From CAZRHR01 sp964578885 (lineage in GTDB: Bacteria > Bacteroidota > Bacteroidia > CAIKAF01), in contig CAZOEO010000011.1 of assembly GCA_964578885.1 (NCBI GenBank), forward strand, positions 1 to 64,000: 64,000 nucleotides of DNA. Direction: 5' to 3'. Positions within the stretch are counted from its first letter, which is position 1, and every line of letters begins with the position of its first letter. The position numbers were made by a program, and so were the translations under genes. Of this stretch, positions 17,212 through 26,307 are shown one piece after another. The notes under the pieces are model-generated. The model worked only from the letters and a program-made list of their open reading frames with translations, did no database searches and was not told where the DNA came from.

Positions 17212-20200
17212 GTGGAAAATACATTTAAACGGCTCAATCTGTTCGGCGGTTGGTCTGTCACCCTGATTGCTTTTTTGGTTTATGCCATCACCATGGAACC
17301 CACTGTGAGTTTCTGGGATTGTGGCGAGTTTATCGCCTCTGCGCATAAATTACAAGTGGGTCACCCGCCCGGAGCTCCCCTCTTCGCCATGCTCGGAAGA
17401 CTTTTCATCATGTTTGCCGGCGACAATGGCGACCAAGTGCCCGTGATGGCTAACCTACTTTCTGTGACGGCCAGCGCACTTACCATTGGTTTCCTTTTCT
17501 GGACCATTTCCGGTGTGGCCATCAAGATTCTAAAAACACATCAAGGCTCTACCCGTGTAGACTGGAACGCAGAGCGGATTTGGGCTGTGTTGGGAAGCGC
17601 ATTGCTGGGCGCCCTGGCCTATACGTTTTCTGATACTTTCTGGTTTTCGGCCGTAGAAGGTGAAGTATACGCTACCTCCTCGCTTTTTACCGCGTTGGTG
17701 TTTTGGGCCATTTTAAAATGGGATCAAGATGTCGATAATCAAGGGGAAAATCCCGACCGCTGGATTGTTCTCATTGCTTACCTCATGGGACTTTCTATTG
17801 GGGTTCACTTACTGAACTTATTGACCATTCCGGCCATTGGGCTGGTATACGCCTACAAACGTTATCCAAAACTGAAAAATATTTCCTGGACGGCTTTAAT
17901 TGTTTCCGGCGTCATTCTACTTTTTGTGCAATATGGCATAATCCCGGGAACCATTGGGGTGGCCGCTTTTTTTGAGCGAACTTTTGTCAATAGTTTCGGA
18001 TTCTCGTTCGGGGTCGGCTTTTTCTTTTTCCTTTTTGCCATTATGGCCGGGATTACCGGTGGCATTATTTGGGCCAGGAAAAATCAAAAACCACTGGTGT
18101 ATTTGGGACTCTGGTCCGTGGCTTTTATTCTTTTGGGCTACTCTTCCTATGGAATGATTTCCATTCGTTCTATGGCGAACACGCCCATGGACGAAAACAA
18201 TCCAGAGGATGTATATTCCATGATTTCTTATCTGAATCGTGATCAGTATGGCGATCGTCCTTTGTTTTACGGACAATATTATGATGCCGAAATTCAGGGT
18301 ATTAAGCGGGATAAACCGATTCGGATGAAAGTGTATGCCGTTAAGGAAAACGGCAAGCGCTCCGTGGCAGATTTTGCCACCGAAAGGGAGGCTCGTATGT
18401 TTATCGAAAAGTCTGAAAATCCCTCATTGGCCATAAAGCCAGAATATATCGTGGTGGATTACAAGCCAGAATATACGTTTAACTCATCCCGGATGACGTT
18501 GTTCCCACGCATGTGGAGTTACCAGGAGAATCACGTGAGAGATTATCGTTCCTGGGGCGATGTAAAATCCGGTAAAAAGCCCGGAATGGGCAACAACCTC
18601 AAGTTTTTCTTTAGTTATCAGGTCAATTGGATGTATCTCCGCTATTTCATGTGGAATTTCGTAGGCCGCGAAAACGACGTCCAGGGTAATGGAGAACCAA
18701 CCAATGGTCACTGGATTTCCGGTATTCCTTTTATCGACGAATTTGTAAGTGGATCTCCGCAGAAAAATCTTCCTGAACGTCTCGAGGAGAATAAAGGTCG
18801 GAATACCTATTTCTTCCTTCCGCTCATTCTAGGCATCATCGGATTATTGTACCATAGCCGCGAAGACAAGCGGGGCGCCTTTGTGGTTACCATGTTGTTT
18901 GTACTAACCGGAATTGCTATTGTGGTGTATCTGAACCAAACACCACAACAGCCCAGGGAACGTGATTACGCCTACGCCGGCTCATTTTATGCGTTTTGCA
19001 TTTGGGTCGGACTTGGATTCATGGGAATCCTCGATTTCCTGAAGAAAAAACAGCTGAATGGAAATGCCGTACGCGCTGGTGTACTTGGGCTTTCTTTGGT
19101 GGCCGTACCGGGCTTACTGGCCTATCAGAATTGGGACGACCATAATCGCGGCGGACGATATACCGCGCATGATTTCGCATTAAATTACCTGAACTCATGT
19201 GAAAAAGATGGAATTATCTTCACCAATGGAGATAATGATACTTTCCCACTTTGGTATTTGCAGGAAGTAGAAGGTGTTCGCACGGATGTACGTGTGGTGA
19301 ATCTAAGCCTTTTAAATACAGATTGGTACATTAACCAAATGAAGCGTGCTGCCTATGATGGCAAGCCTGTTCCATTCAGCATGGAAGAGCCACTCTACCG
19401 CGCCGGACAAAGAGACCAGGTGCTTATGGACACCCAAAGCAAACGCTATTATACTGTGCAAGAGCATTTGGAATGGTTAAAGAAAACGGATGGATCTAAT
19501 CTGCATACCAATCCGAATTCCTCTGATAAGTATTTTTACCTGCGATCCAACAAATTCAGTCTGCCCATCAATAAAGAAGCCATTCGCGCTCAAGGTTGGC
19601 TGCCCGATGCGGTCGTAGATACGTTGCCCGCAGAACTGCGCTGGGAACTGAATAAATCCTACATCCTGAAAAACGAAGTAATGGTCCTGGATCTCCTGGC
19701 CAATTTCAACTGGGAGCGCCCAATTTATTTTGCCGTAACGGTGGGTGGGTCTAACTATTTTGGATTGGATCCTTTCTTCTCTATGGAAGGAATGGCTTAT
19801 CGTTTGATGCCTTATGCTACAAAATCTCACGACGGACAAACCGGAGAGGTAAACTCAGAAGTAATGTACAGCCGACTCATGGATGAGTTTAAATGGGGTA
19901 ATATGAACGATCCCAATGTATATCTGGATGAAACCAATCTGCGGATGTCTTATAACTTCCGGAGCACCTTCCTGCGGGTGGCGGATAAACTTCGGATGGA
20001 AGGCCAGAACGACAAAGCATTGGCGGTCTTAGATAAACTGGAAACCCTTTTACCCGATGCCATTGTTCCTTACGACTACTTTAACGTGATGGTGGGTAAT
20101 CTTTACATGTTGCTCGGTGAATACGATGCTTCTGCCAAAGTACTCACCCGTACCCGCGAGCGGTACCAGCAAGACTATGATTATTACAACAGCTTCCGTA

Positions 20201-20349
20201 AAAAAGATGAGTATATATCAATGGAAATTCAACGTGCGGAATATGTACTGAATCAGGTGGATGGACTGTTACAAAGGCTCGAAGCGATGAAGCTTGCACC
20301 ACCACCATCTGCTTTTACTGAAGGAGATTCAGTGGTGATTAATCCTTAA
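17212..20349 (+). CDS. DUF2723 family membrane protein (GT-C-like)
   Basis: A 1045-residue protein whose first half (to about residue 600) is a multi-spanning membrane domain of the DUF2723 family, related in fold to lipid-dependent O-mannosyltransferases (GT-C). The signature SFWDCGEFIASAHKLQVGHPPG is at residues about 32-53, where the acidic residues are the likely catalytic site. The C-terminal half is soluble, with helical repeats near residues 920-1030. The start is GTG at 17212: a TGA at 17197-17199 blocks anything earlier, and the first ATG is near codon 28 inside the first helix. Donor and acceptor are unknown; glycosylation of secreted proteins is an inference from the fold. Confidence 0.85.
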   Translation: MENTFKRLNLFGGWSVTLIAFLVYAITMEPTVSFWDCGEFIASAHKLQVGHPPGAPLFAMLGRLFIMFAGDNGDQVPVMANLLSVTASALTIGFLFWTISGVAIKILKTHQGSTRVDWNAERIWAVLGSALLGALAYTFSDTFWFSAVEGEVYATSSLFTALVFWAILKWDQDVDNQGENPDRWIVLIAYLMGLSIGVHLLNLLTIPAIGLVYAYKRYPKLKNISWTALIVSGVILLFVQYGIIPGTIGVAAFFERTFVNSFGFSFGVGFFFFLFAIMAGITGGIIWARKNQKPLVYLGLWSVAFILLGYSSYGMISIRSMANTPMDENNPEDVYSMISYLNRDQYGDRPLFYGQYYDAEIQGIKRDKPIRMKVYAVKENGKRSVADFATEREARMFIEKSENPSLAIKPEYIVVDYKPEYTFNSSRMTLFPRMWSYQENHVRDYRSWGDVKSGKKPGMGNNLKFFFSYQVNWMYLRYFMWNFVGRENDVQGNGEPTNGHWISGIPFIDEFVSGSPQKNLPERLEENKGRNTYFFLPLILGIIGLLYHSREDKRGAFVVTMLFVLTGIAIVVYLNQTPQQPRERDYAYAGSFYAFCIWVGLGFMGILDFLKKKQLNGNAVRAGVLGLSLVAVPGLLAYQNWDDHNRGGRYTAHDFALNYLNSCEKDGIIFTNGDNDTFPLWYLQEVEGVRTDVRVVNLSLLNTDWYINQMKRAAYDGKPVPFSMEEPLYRAGQRDQVLMDTQSKRYYTVQEHLEWLKKTDGSNLHTNPNSSDKYFYLRSNKFSLPINKEAIRAQGWLPDAVVDTLPAELRWELNKSYILKNEVMVLDLLANFNWERPIYFAVTVGGSNYFGLDPFFSMEGMAYRLMPYATKSHDGQTGEVNSEVMYSRLMDEFKWGNMNDPNVYLDETNLRMSYNFRSTFLRVADKLRMEGQNDKALAVLDKLETLLPDAIVPYDYFNVMVGNLYMLLGEYDASAKVLTRTRERYQQDYDYYNSFRKKDEYISMEIQRAEYVLNQVDGLLQRLEAMKLAPPPSAFTEGDSVVINP

Positions 20350-20352
20350 TCT

Positions 20353-20955
20353 ATGGTAAAAGCCAACTTACATACCCTGTGTTACTGGCTGATGTTCGGG
20401 CTTGCGGCGTTCAGTGTACATGCACAAACCCGGACTTACACCGTAGAGGTTTTGGGAAGTAAGGTTGGGGAGTTGTCTGTCACCAGAGAGGTCAATGGTA
20501 AAGTGGTTCGATATACTACCGTATCCGATGCCGAAGTAGATTACTGGTTGGGTTCTACTGTGGCTCAATACAGAAGTACCGTACTGGTAGTAGATGGAAA
20601 AGTCACCAGCGTTTCAGCCAGAACGGTTCGCGATGGTGAAACGGAAAGATTTACCCGCTTACATGAAGAACAGGGGCGCTGTGTTTCCGAAACCAAAAAG
20701 GGGAAAACGGTAATTCCTGAGTGTCCTGCCTACTGTGTGGCCATGATGTTTTTCTCGCCGCCGAAAGGTCTGAAAACCATTTTTTCCGAAGATTTTGGTA
20801 CCATGGTTCAGGTTGGTCCGGATGCCCATCAGGTCTATGTGGTTTCTTTGCCGGATGGGAAAAGAAATCGCTATCGGTACAACGAAGGCGGCATGGTAGA
20901 GTTGATTTCCGGCTCTGCACTTGGTAAAGCGGTGCTTACGCTAAAAGAACCCTAA
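20353..20955 (+). CDS. Secreted DUF6134-like protein
   Basis: A 200-residue protein with a signal peptide (residues about 1-25, ending VHAQ) and a strand-rich mature domain (TYTVEVLGSKVGELSV onward) resembling the Bacteroidota DUF6134 family. Two conserved-looking Cys (ECPAYC, about residues 122-127) may form a disulfide. It starts 3 bases after the DUF2723 stop, so the pair is probably an operon. Function unknown. Confidence 0.72.
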   Translation: MVKANLHTLCYWLMFGLAAFSVHAQTRTYTVEVLGSKVGELSVTREVNGKVVRYTTVSDAEVDYWLGSTVAQYRSTVLVVDGKVTSVSARTVRDGETERFTRLHEEQGRCVSETKKGKTVIPECPAYCVAMMFFSPPKGLKTIFSEDFGTMVQVGPDAHQVYVVSLPDGKRNRYRYNEGGMVELISGSALGKAVLTLKEP

Positions 20956-20983
20956 CGGCATTCTGTGGTTACTTACGCTTAGA

Positions 20984-21634
20984 TTGATTTTACCCATGAT
21001 GCATATTGAGCACCTTACGGTGAATGTTTTCCAGGAAAACACATATATCCTATCTGCTCCGGATGGAACGGCGGTGGTGGTAGATCCGGGTTGTCTTTTT
21101 CCGGAAGAAACGCAAATGCTAAAACAACGCATTCAGGAGCGTCATCTTAAAGTTCAGGCCGTCCTGCTTACCCATGCGCATTTGGATCATATTTTTGGCG
21201 TAGATGCCGTTTGCGACGCGTTTAAAGTGCCTCTTTATGCCCACGCGCAAGCGCCGGAATTGATTCAACGGCTTCCTCAGCTTTGCTCCATGTATGGTTT
21301 GCCGCCTATGGCCTGTCGACTTCCAGATTATTTTTTGGCCGATGGCGATGTTTTTACATTTGGGGAAGTGGAGCTGGAATGCATGCACGTACCCGGCCAT
21401 TCCCCCGATCATTTGGTGTTTATTCATCATCATCGGGAAGCCATCATTGGAGGAGATGTCTTGTTTAAAGACAGCATTGGCCGTACGGATTTACCTGGTG
21501 GAGATCATGATGCATTGATTCGAAATATTAAGGAAAAGTTGTTCCTTTTACCCGACACCTATCAGGTGTATCCGGGACATGGACCGCAAACTTTGTTGGG
21601 TCGAGAAAAGCAGTTCAATCCTTTTCTGCAATGA
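20984..21634 (+). CDS. MBL-fold metallo-hydrolase, glyoxalase II-like
   Basis: A 216-residue metallo-beta-lactamase fold hydrolase. The metal site is HAHLDH (T-H-x-H-x-D-H type, about residues 63-68) with further ligands in VPGHSPDH, IIGGDVLF and YPGHGPQT. Such small proteins hydrolyse thioesters such as S-lactoylglutathione-like substrates, but the specific substrate is not visible. In-frame ATGs at 20996 and 20999 are alternative starts and fit the family N-terminus better. The stop overlaps the ruvC start by 4 bases. Confidence 0.88.
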   Translation: MILPMMHIEHLTVNVFQENTYILSAPDGTAVVVDPGCLFPEETQMLKQRIQERHLKVQAVLLTHAHLDHIFGVDAVCDAFKVPLYAHAQAPELIQRLPQLCSMYGLPPMACRLPDYFLADGDVFTFGEVELECMHVPGHSPDHLVFIHHHREAIIGGDVLFKDSIGRTDLPGGDHDALIRNIKEKLFLLPDTYQVYPGHGPQTLLGREKQFNPFLQ

Positions 21635-22251
21635 CGACCATTGCCCTGGCCAGAAAGCCAACCCGTGAAACGGTGATTTTGGGCATCGATCCGGGGTCCG
21701 TGGTCATGGGCTTTGCCGCCATTGTGGTTCGGGGCAATGCCATTCGGATTTTGGAAATGGGAGTGGCGCAGGTCGGAAAATCAGAACATCATTATGACCG
21801 ATTAAAGGAGATTTACGCCGTGGTAAGCGATTTGATTCGCCTGCATGAAGTAACAGACATGGCCATTGAAGCTCCTTTTTTCGGAAAAAATGTGCAGAGC
21901 ATGTTGAAGTTAGGACGTGCGCAGGGCGTTTGCATTGCAGCGGCCATGGGGCTAGATGTACAAGTAACGGAATATGCACCCAGGGAGATTAAGCAATCTA
22001 TTACGGGGAAAGGAGCTGCGTCAAAAGAACAGCTTGCCGCTATGTTGAGCCGCATGGTAGAAGATGTTCCGGGCGACTTGCCATTAGATGCTACAGACGC
22101 GCTTGGCGTGGCGGTATGTCATTATTTTCAGGCTTTCTCTCCTGTCCCGCGGCCTGTAAAAACCAATCAGCTGAGAAAATCAGGTAAAAAGGGCCAAAGC
22201 AGTTGGTCGAATTTTTTAAAAGACAATCCGGATCGTCTTCAGAACGGGTAA
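21631..22251 (+). CDS. ruvC: Holliday junction endonuclease RuvC
   Basis: Cuts Holliday junctions made by recombination and branch-migrated by RuvAB. 206 residues. Catalytic acids are in ILGIDPGSVVMGF (Asp near residue 21), MAIEAPFFGKNVQS (Glu near 77) and DATDALGVAVCHYF (Asp near 152-155). The C-terminal tail (residues about 170-206) is basic and longer than in E. coli RuvC (173). The ruvA and ruvB genes are not present here. It is translationally coupled to the MBL hydrolase by a 4-base overlap. Confidence 0.95.
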   Translation: MTTIALARKPTRETVILGIDPGSVVMGFAAIVVRGNAIRILEMGVAQVGKSEHHYDRLKEIYAVVSDLIRLHEVTDMAIEAPFFGKNVQSMLKLGRAQGVCIAAAMGLDVQVTEYAPREIKQSITGKGAASKEQLAAMLSRMVEDVPGDLPLDATDALGVAVCHYFQAFSPVPRPVKTNQLRKSGKKGQSSWSNFLKDNPDRLQNG

Positions 22252-22390
22252 AACGTTTGGTTTTGTTCCGATTAGCCAGAGGTGGTCATCTTGAATCATT
22301 TTTCCGAAAACATACTTTAAGCCTCTGGATTTAGGCGGGTTGGCTGAGGTTGGCCATGCTTTTCCGTAGGATGTTGTCCTTTTTCCATAG

Positions 22391-22481
22391 CCGATTTTAA
22401 ACGTTTATATCCGTTTAATTGCCGAATCATTCCTGTTTCCTGTCGTAACTTGTCCACGGGGAGGGGTGGGTTTTACCCCGA
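22391..22481 (+). repeat. R repeat, copy R6 (subtype A)
   Basis: 91-bp copy with units CCGATTTTAA, ACGTTTATAT and CCGTTTAATT, and hairpin GGGT-TTT-ACCC. It lies in the convergent gap between ruvC and the DUF4236 gene. Confidence 0.85.
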
Positions 22482-22569
22482 CCTTTCCGGAATTTTTTCC
22501 CCCGAAAAAGAATCTTCCTGGGCAAACTCTCTTTTTTCCGATCGGAAAGCTTTTTACCAGAAAGAATAG

Positions 22570-22688
22570 AAATTCCATTCGGTGAAAGTTTCATTTTCGC
22601 CGGCGCATTCCGCAATCATCAATGCCAACGTCTATTTTGAAATCCAGTGAAGTCATCCAAACGTCATTGAAATCGACATTTTATTTAG
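22570..22688 (+). repeat. S block S2 between R6 and R7
   Basis: About 119 bp homologous to S1 (7585-7701) and S3 (26308-26428, opposite strand). Shared stretches include TTCATTTTCGCC, ATCATCAA and TTTTGAAATCCA. Gap 22252-22786 holds R6, S2, R7 and no gene. Confidence 0.75.
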
Positions 22689-22779
22689 CCGATTTTAAAC
22701 GTTTATATCCGTTTAATTGCCGAATCATTCTTGTTTCCTGTGGTAACTTGCCCACGGGGAGGGGTGGGTTTTACCCCGG
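22689..22779 (+). repeat. R repeat, copy R7 (subtype A)
   Basis: Second 91-bp copy, 298 bp after R6, nearly identical to it in both halves. It ends 8 bases before the stop codon of the DUF4236 gene. Confidence 0.85.
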
Positions 22780-22786
22780 TTTTTTG

Positions 22787-23893
22787 TCAGACAAAGGCCT
22801 TGCTCATGTTCACCAAGTCGCGAACAAATGTTTCTGCTGCCTGGCTGGACACAAAACACCAACTTTCTTTTAATCCGCCCTGGCTTTGAAGATCTATTTT
22901 ATAAAGTCGGATTTCCGGGACAGGCCTGTTGTCTCGGAATCGACGATCCGGGTTTCCGTCTTTATTTACTTTTAACCAAGTACTTCCCACAATTTCTGCT
23001 CCAGTGGGAACGGTGTCGTAGATGGGAATTTTTTCCTGACTTCCGGAAATCTGGAGATCACAATAGAGCACTAAAACGGGCGGCCGTTTTCCAGGATGGA
23101 TAAGAACAAAAGACGGATAAAAATAGACCGCGCCATTGGGAGAAAGTGGAATACATAGGGCCTCTTCCGGGGTTTCTACACCTTCGAAATCTTCTATTTT
23201 TAATCGAATAGATTGTTTAATCCACTGCGTTCCATGGGCGAGTTTATCTCGGATTTGATCCATGTGCCCCAGTCCGGTGATATCCCACGCATGTCCTGCG
23301 TCTTTTAAAGCGGTGAAAGAGGTGCGCAATTGTTGCCAGGCTTGGGTTTCCTGCTCAGACAATGGCATGGTGATTTGAATGGCGGCCAGTGACACATCAT
23401 TGGCTAACTGGGCTATATTTTCTTCGATGCGTTTTTTCTTTTTGCTGAAATAGGGAATGATCCAACCGAAGAGGAGGAGTTTGGCCATGAAATCGAGTGT
23501 GGTAGCCTTGCGAAGTTCTTGTTTCAGTGTCCACTCCCGTTCCCGTGAAAAGGTGCGCAACTGGGTGCATTGGACAATCATTTGGTTCAATTCATGAATG
23601 GCTCCTGATCCGGTAAGCGTGGTGTCCGAGGCAATGGGCTGGACAAAAAGTGGTTCTGGAATCCATTGGTTTTTTTCCCCATTTGTGGAACGGCTTCGGG
23701 GGCTTGTTTTGGATTTTCCTCCGATTCTTTGCCGATCGTACAAGCCGGTACCCGGAATGCTGGTGTTTAGAAAGGCGCCATTTTTGCCAAAATTCACACT
23801 GGCTCCGCGTGGGCCTATGGTGGTAGAAATTCCGGATTTGCTAAGGTTGAAGACAACACCGGGAAACAGCGTAATTCTTTTTCTGAACCGCAT
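22787..23893 (-). CDS. DUF4236 domain protein
   Basis: A 368-residue protein starting at ATG 23893. The frame is open to 23986, but that extension would run into tRNA-Gln and its terminator. Residues 1-55 (MRFRKRITLFPGVVFNLSKSG onward, then SVNFGKNGAFLNTSIPGTGL) are a DUF4236 domain, a short glycine-rich fold with unknown role. A hydrophobic stretch near residues 145-160 could be a membrane segment. The C-terminal 150 residues are a soluble domain of unknown type. The stop codon is next to repeat R7. Confidence 0.78.
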   Translation of the reverse strand: MRFRKRITLFPGVVFNLSKSGISTTIGPRGASVNFGKNGAFLNTSIPGTGLYDRQRIGGKSKTSPRSRSTNGEKNQWIPEPLFVQPIASDTTLTGSGAIHELNQMIVQCTQLRTFSREREWTLKQELRKATTLDFMAKLLLFGWIIPYFSKKKKRIEENIAQLANDVSLAAIQITMPLSEQETQAWQQLRTSFTALKDAGHAWDITGLGHMDQIRDKLAHGTQWIKQSIRLKIEDFEGVETPEEALCIPLSPNGAVYFYPSFVLIHPGKRPPVLVLYCDLQISGSQEKIPIYDTVPTGAEIVGSTWLKVNKDGNPDRRFRDNRPVPEIRLYKIDLQSQGGLKESWCFVSSQAAETFVRDLVNMSKAFV

Positions 23894-23920
23894 AAATGGA
23901 ATATAGGGATGATAATAGGC

Positions 23921-23956
23921 AAAAATAAAAAACCCTCTCCGGATATGGAGAGGGTT
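23921..23956 (-). terminator. Terminator of tRNA-Gln
   Basis: Ten-base stem AACCCTCTCC/GGAGAGGGTT (23931-23956) followed on the minus strand by a T-rich tract (TTTTATTTTTG). It starts two bases past the tRNA 3' end. Confidence 0.88.
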
Positions 23957-23957
23957 G

Positions 23958-24029
23958 TTGCCCGAGATGGATTCGAACCACCACAATCAGAACCAAAATC
24001 TGAGGTCCTGCCGTTAGACGATCGGGCAA
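23958..24029 (-). tRNA. tRNA-Gln (anticodon TTG)
   Basis: 72 bases. Acceptor stem TTGCCCG/CGGGCAA, D-arm CGTCTAACGGCAGGAC, anticodon stem around TTTTGGT giving TTG, and T-arm GGTTCGAATCC. The 3' CCA is not encoded. A promoter and a terminator frame it as a single-gene unit. Confidence 0.95.
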
Positions 24030-24037
24030 AGCGGTTG

Positions 24038-24070
24038 CAAATTTAATCATGCATTCCTGCTTTTTCCAAA
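24038..24070 (-). promoter_or_regulatory. Promoter of tRNA-Gln
   Basis: On the minus strand, -33 TTTG (24067-24070) and -7 TAAATTTG (24038-24045) are separated by 21 bases. The predicted start is a few bases before the mature tRNA 5' end. Confidence 0.65.
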
Positions 24071-24113
24071 TTTTTTTTCACAAAAAAAGAAATCTTTGTG
24101 ATGTTCGGATTTG

Positions 24114-24482
24114 TCATTGATAAAAGACGAAAGCCACAGCCATGATAATCAGTAGAAAAGCTACATAATGATTCCATTGAAGGGCTTCATTTTGAAAGAG
24201 AAGGCGTGTGAAAACAACAAAAATAACGAGGGTAATGACTTCTTGCAAAATTTTAAGCTGAACCAGGGAGAACGGTCCGCCATTTTCTTTGAATCCCATC
24301 TTGTTGGCCGGCACTTGAAACACATATTCAAAAAAGGCCAAGCCCCATGAAATCAGTATGATACTGAATAGGCCAAGCTGTTTTCCCCAAGAAAGGGTTT
24401 TGAATTTCAAATGGCCATACCAGGCAAATGTCATGAAAATGTTGCTGATTACCAGCAAGATGATCGTGAAAAATGGTTTCAT
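24114..24482 (-). CDS. DMT-like small membrane protein, DUF486
   Basis: A 122-residue inner-membrane protein with four helices. The segments FMTFAWYGHLK, FEYVFQVPANKMG and the C-terminal LLIIMAVAFVFY fit the DUF486 family of the drug/metabolite transporter superfamily. The start is ATG 24482, where the family N-terminus MKPFFTIILL begins; the longer frame to 24545 lies inside the upstream gene. It overlaps the upstream gene by 4 bases. The substrate is unknown. Confidence 0.85.
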   Translation of the reverse strand: MKPFFTIILLVISNIFMTFAWYGHLKFKTLSWGKQLGLFSIILISWGLAFFEYVFQVPANKMGFKENGGPFSLVQLKILQEVITLVIFVVFTRLLFQNEALQWNHYVAFLLIIMAVAFVFYQ

Positions 24483-26083
24483 GGAGTAGGAATGAGCGAA
24501 GAGAATCCAAATACGGCGGTCAGGGAGTCTAATGGCCTTGTCCAAACAGAGTCCGTGAGGTTTTTTCGGGTTCTTTGAACAAGTGCCGCTTCCGTATAAC
24601 CGGGCAAATAGCCCTGGGAGTCACCCCATTGTGTCCGGGTGAGCAGTTGTAGTAAATCGTTCACAGCAGCCTGTTCTGTGGATGTAGAGGAAGGTAAATT
24701 CGTCAGCCGTAATAATCCTGACGCAGCCCACAAGCGGCCTTTGCCTAAAAGTTGATGAAGAAATACCACGCTGCTTATGGAATCTTGTTCAGATACAGGA
24801 CTTTTTTCTCCCGTTTTTCCGAAAACCGATGATCTCCTATCCGGATGAAGTGTCCTTAGCGCCCGATGCACCATTACAAAAATCCGGACACTATCTACCA
24901 TACCTGACTTTTTTCGATGCATTTTTCTGAGGAAAATGGGATGCGTTTCACATTGCTTTTTCAATAAAGCGGAAAGGTGATTTTTATTTGTGGAATCCTG
25001 TCGCATACAAAACTCATAGGCGGTGAGCAGGTCTGGGACCGTGGCGGTCTGTGTTTTGCCAGGCATCGTTTTTAAAAGTGTATGGGCGAGTGAAATGGAA
25101 TCTGTCCAATCCCAAAACCATAGGGGAAATGGCGGATGGGGAAACGCAAAGGCCGGTTCTAACCAGGAGGTTAATTTGGGTGCATTCCAGGGTAAATTAT
25201 TATTTGAACTATGGATATTCAGGTGTTTTCTTTCTAAGAAAGAAAGCAAAAGTGTATTTTCTGTTGCGGAAGGGTTTTGCAGCCATTTTTTTAAAAGAGC
25301 CAGTCCTGTGGCCGGTTGGGTCTGCATGAGATCCTGCAGGTGAACCAGCGCTAGATAATGAGGTGGCTGAAGTGATAATTCCTGTGGATATTCTGCGAAA
25401 TAAAGCGTGAGCGGTTTCGTATCTTGTTTTCTGAACCTGGACCAGATGGCATATAGTACTTTCCCTTCTTGTCTGGCGGTGTGTCGTATTAAAAGTCTGG
25501 ACAAGGTTTCTTCAGCGCGACTACTATCTTCCCCCAGAAAATAATCGGACATGCGATCTAAGCACCTAAGAGCAAAGCTGACTTTTTCCGGGTCCGGACG
25601 GGTCTGTGTGAGTTTGGTGAGTCCTTCGATAAAGGGATCGAAACGGCGAAGACCTAGTGCCAATTCCGCTTCCAATTCATCGATTTCCGGATGATGGGGA
25701 AATCTTCGGTGAATTTGTTCTAAAGCAAACCCGGCTTCTTTTGCTCGGTCGTTGTATAACAAAGCCAGTACCTGATTGGCGTAGCTCTGAAATTCCCTAC
25801 ATCCATTGGCCATCAACTGCTGCGACATCCGTATGAGTTCCGTTCTGAAAAAACCTCCGCGAATGGCGGACTTGATGATGAGCGTTCCGGAGGCGCAATG
25901 ATTGGGCTGTTGTTGTAAAACCAATCGCGAGTATTCAGCAGCACAGTGGTCGTCTCCAATGGCAAAACAACGAAGTGCAGCAGTATGCAATTCATGAATG
26001 GTGCCCATGGGCTTCTGAGATTGAACCGAAAACAGGCTAAGCCCAAACCAACTTAAAATCCATACATAATACTGTTTGCACAT
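24479..26083 (-). CDS. Hypothetical secreted helical-repeat protein
   Basis: A 534-residue protein from ATG 26083, which opens a signal-peptide-like helix (residues about 6-24, YVWILSWFGLSLFSVQSQ). The frame is open to 26260, but that part is encoded by repeat R8 and is rejected. The mature part is helical with TPR-like hairpins, for example AALRCFAIGDDHCAAEYSRL and the region at residues 105-190. No catalytic motif is visible. It is coupled by a 4-base overlap to the DUF486 gene. Three R repeats (R8-R10) lie upstream. Function unknown. Confidence 0.7.
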   Translation of the reverse strand: MCKQYYVWILSWFGLSLFSVQSQKPMGTIHELHTAALRCFAIGDDHCAAEYSRLVLQQQPNHCASGTLIIKSAIRGGFFRTELIRMSQQLMANGCREFQSYANQVLALLYNDRAKEAGFALEQIHRRFPHHPEIDELEAELALGLRRFDPFIEGLTKLTQTRPDPEKVSFALRCLDRMSDYFLGEDSSRAEETLSRLLIRHTARQEGKVLYAIWSRFRKQDTKPLTLYFAEYPQELSLQPPHYLALVHLQDLMQTQPATGLALLKKWLQNPSATENTLLLSFLERKHLNIHSSNNNLPWNAPKLTSWLEPAFAFPHPPFPLWFWDWTDSISLAHTLLKTMPGKTQTATVPDLLTAYEFCMRQDSTNKNHLSALLKKQCETHPIFLRKMHRKKSGMVDSVRIFVMVHRALRTLHPDRRSSVFGKTGEKSPVSEQDSISSVVFLHQLLGKGRLWAASGLLRLTNLPSSTSTEQAAVNDLLQLLTRTQWGDSQGYLPGYTEAALVQRTRKNLTDSVWTRPLDSLTAVFGFSSLIPTP

Positions 26084-26216
26084 ATCTGACACTTTTGTTT
26101 CACCCGACCCCCAAAGATGCTTATTTTTTCTGTCCCTCCGACGATGACGGGTGTTACAGCGCCATCGTTGATTGGCAGCATGGAACACGAAACGACGAAT
26201 CGCGGTGAGCTGTTCC

Positions 26217-26307
26217 CCGGGGTAAAACCCACCCCTCCCCGTGGTCAAGTTACGACACACAACAAAAATTATCCGGAGAATAAACGGATATAAACGATTA
26301 AAAACGG
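26217..26307 (-). repeat. R repeat, copy R8 (subtype A)
   Basis: 91-bp copy on the minus strand with hairpin GGGT-TTT-ACCC and G-rich core TTGACCACGGGG. It lies upstream of the 24479-26083 gene and in its orientation. Confidence 0.85.

Noticed and set aside
17015..17212. 65-codon ORF before the DUF2723 gene
   Set aside because: No motif or leader; ends at the start of the next gene.
22276..22328. Terminator after ruvC from CCAGAGG/CCTCTGG inverted repeat
   Set aside because: The loop is 39 bases and no T-tract follows.
26084..26260. N-terminal extension of the 24479-26083 gene
   Set aside because: It is encoded by repeat R8 and lacks a leader; ATG 26083 opens a signal peptide.
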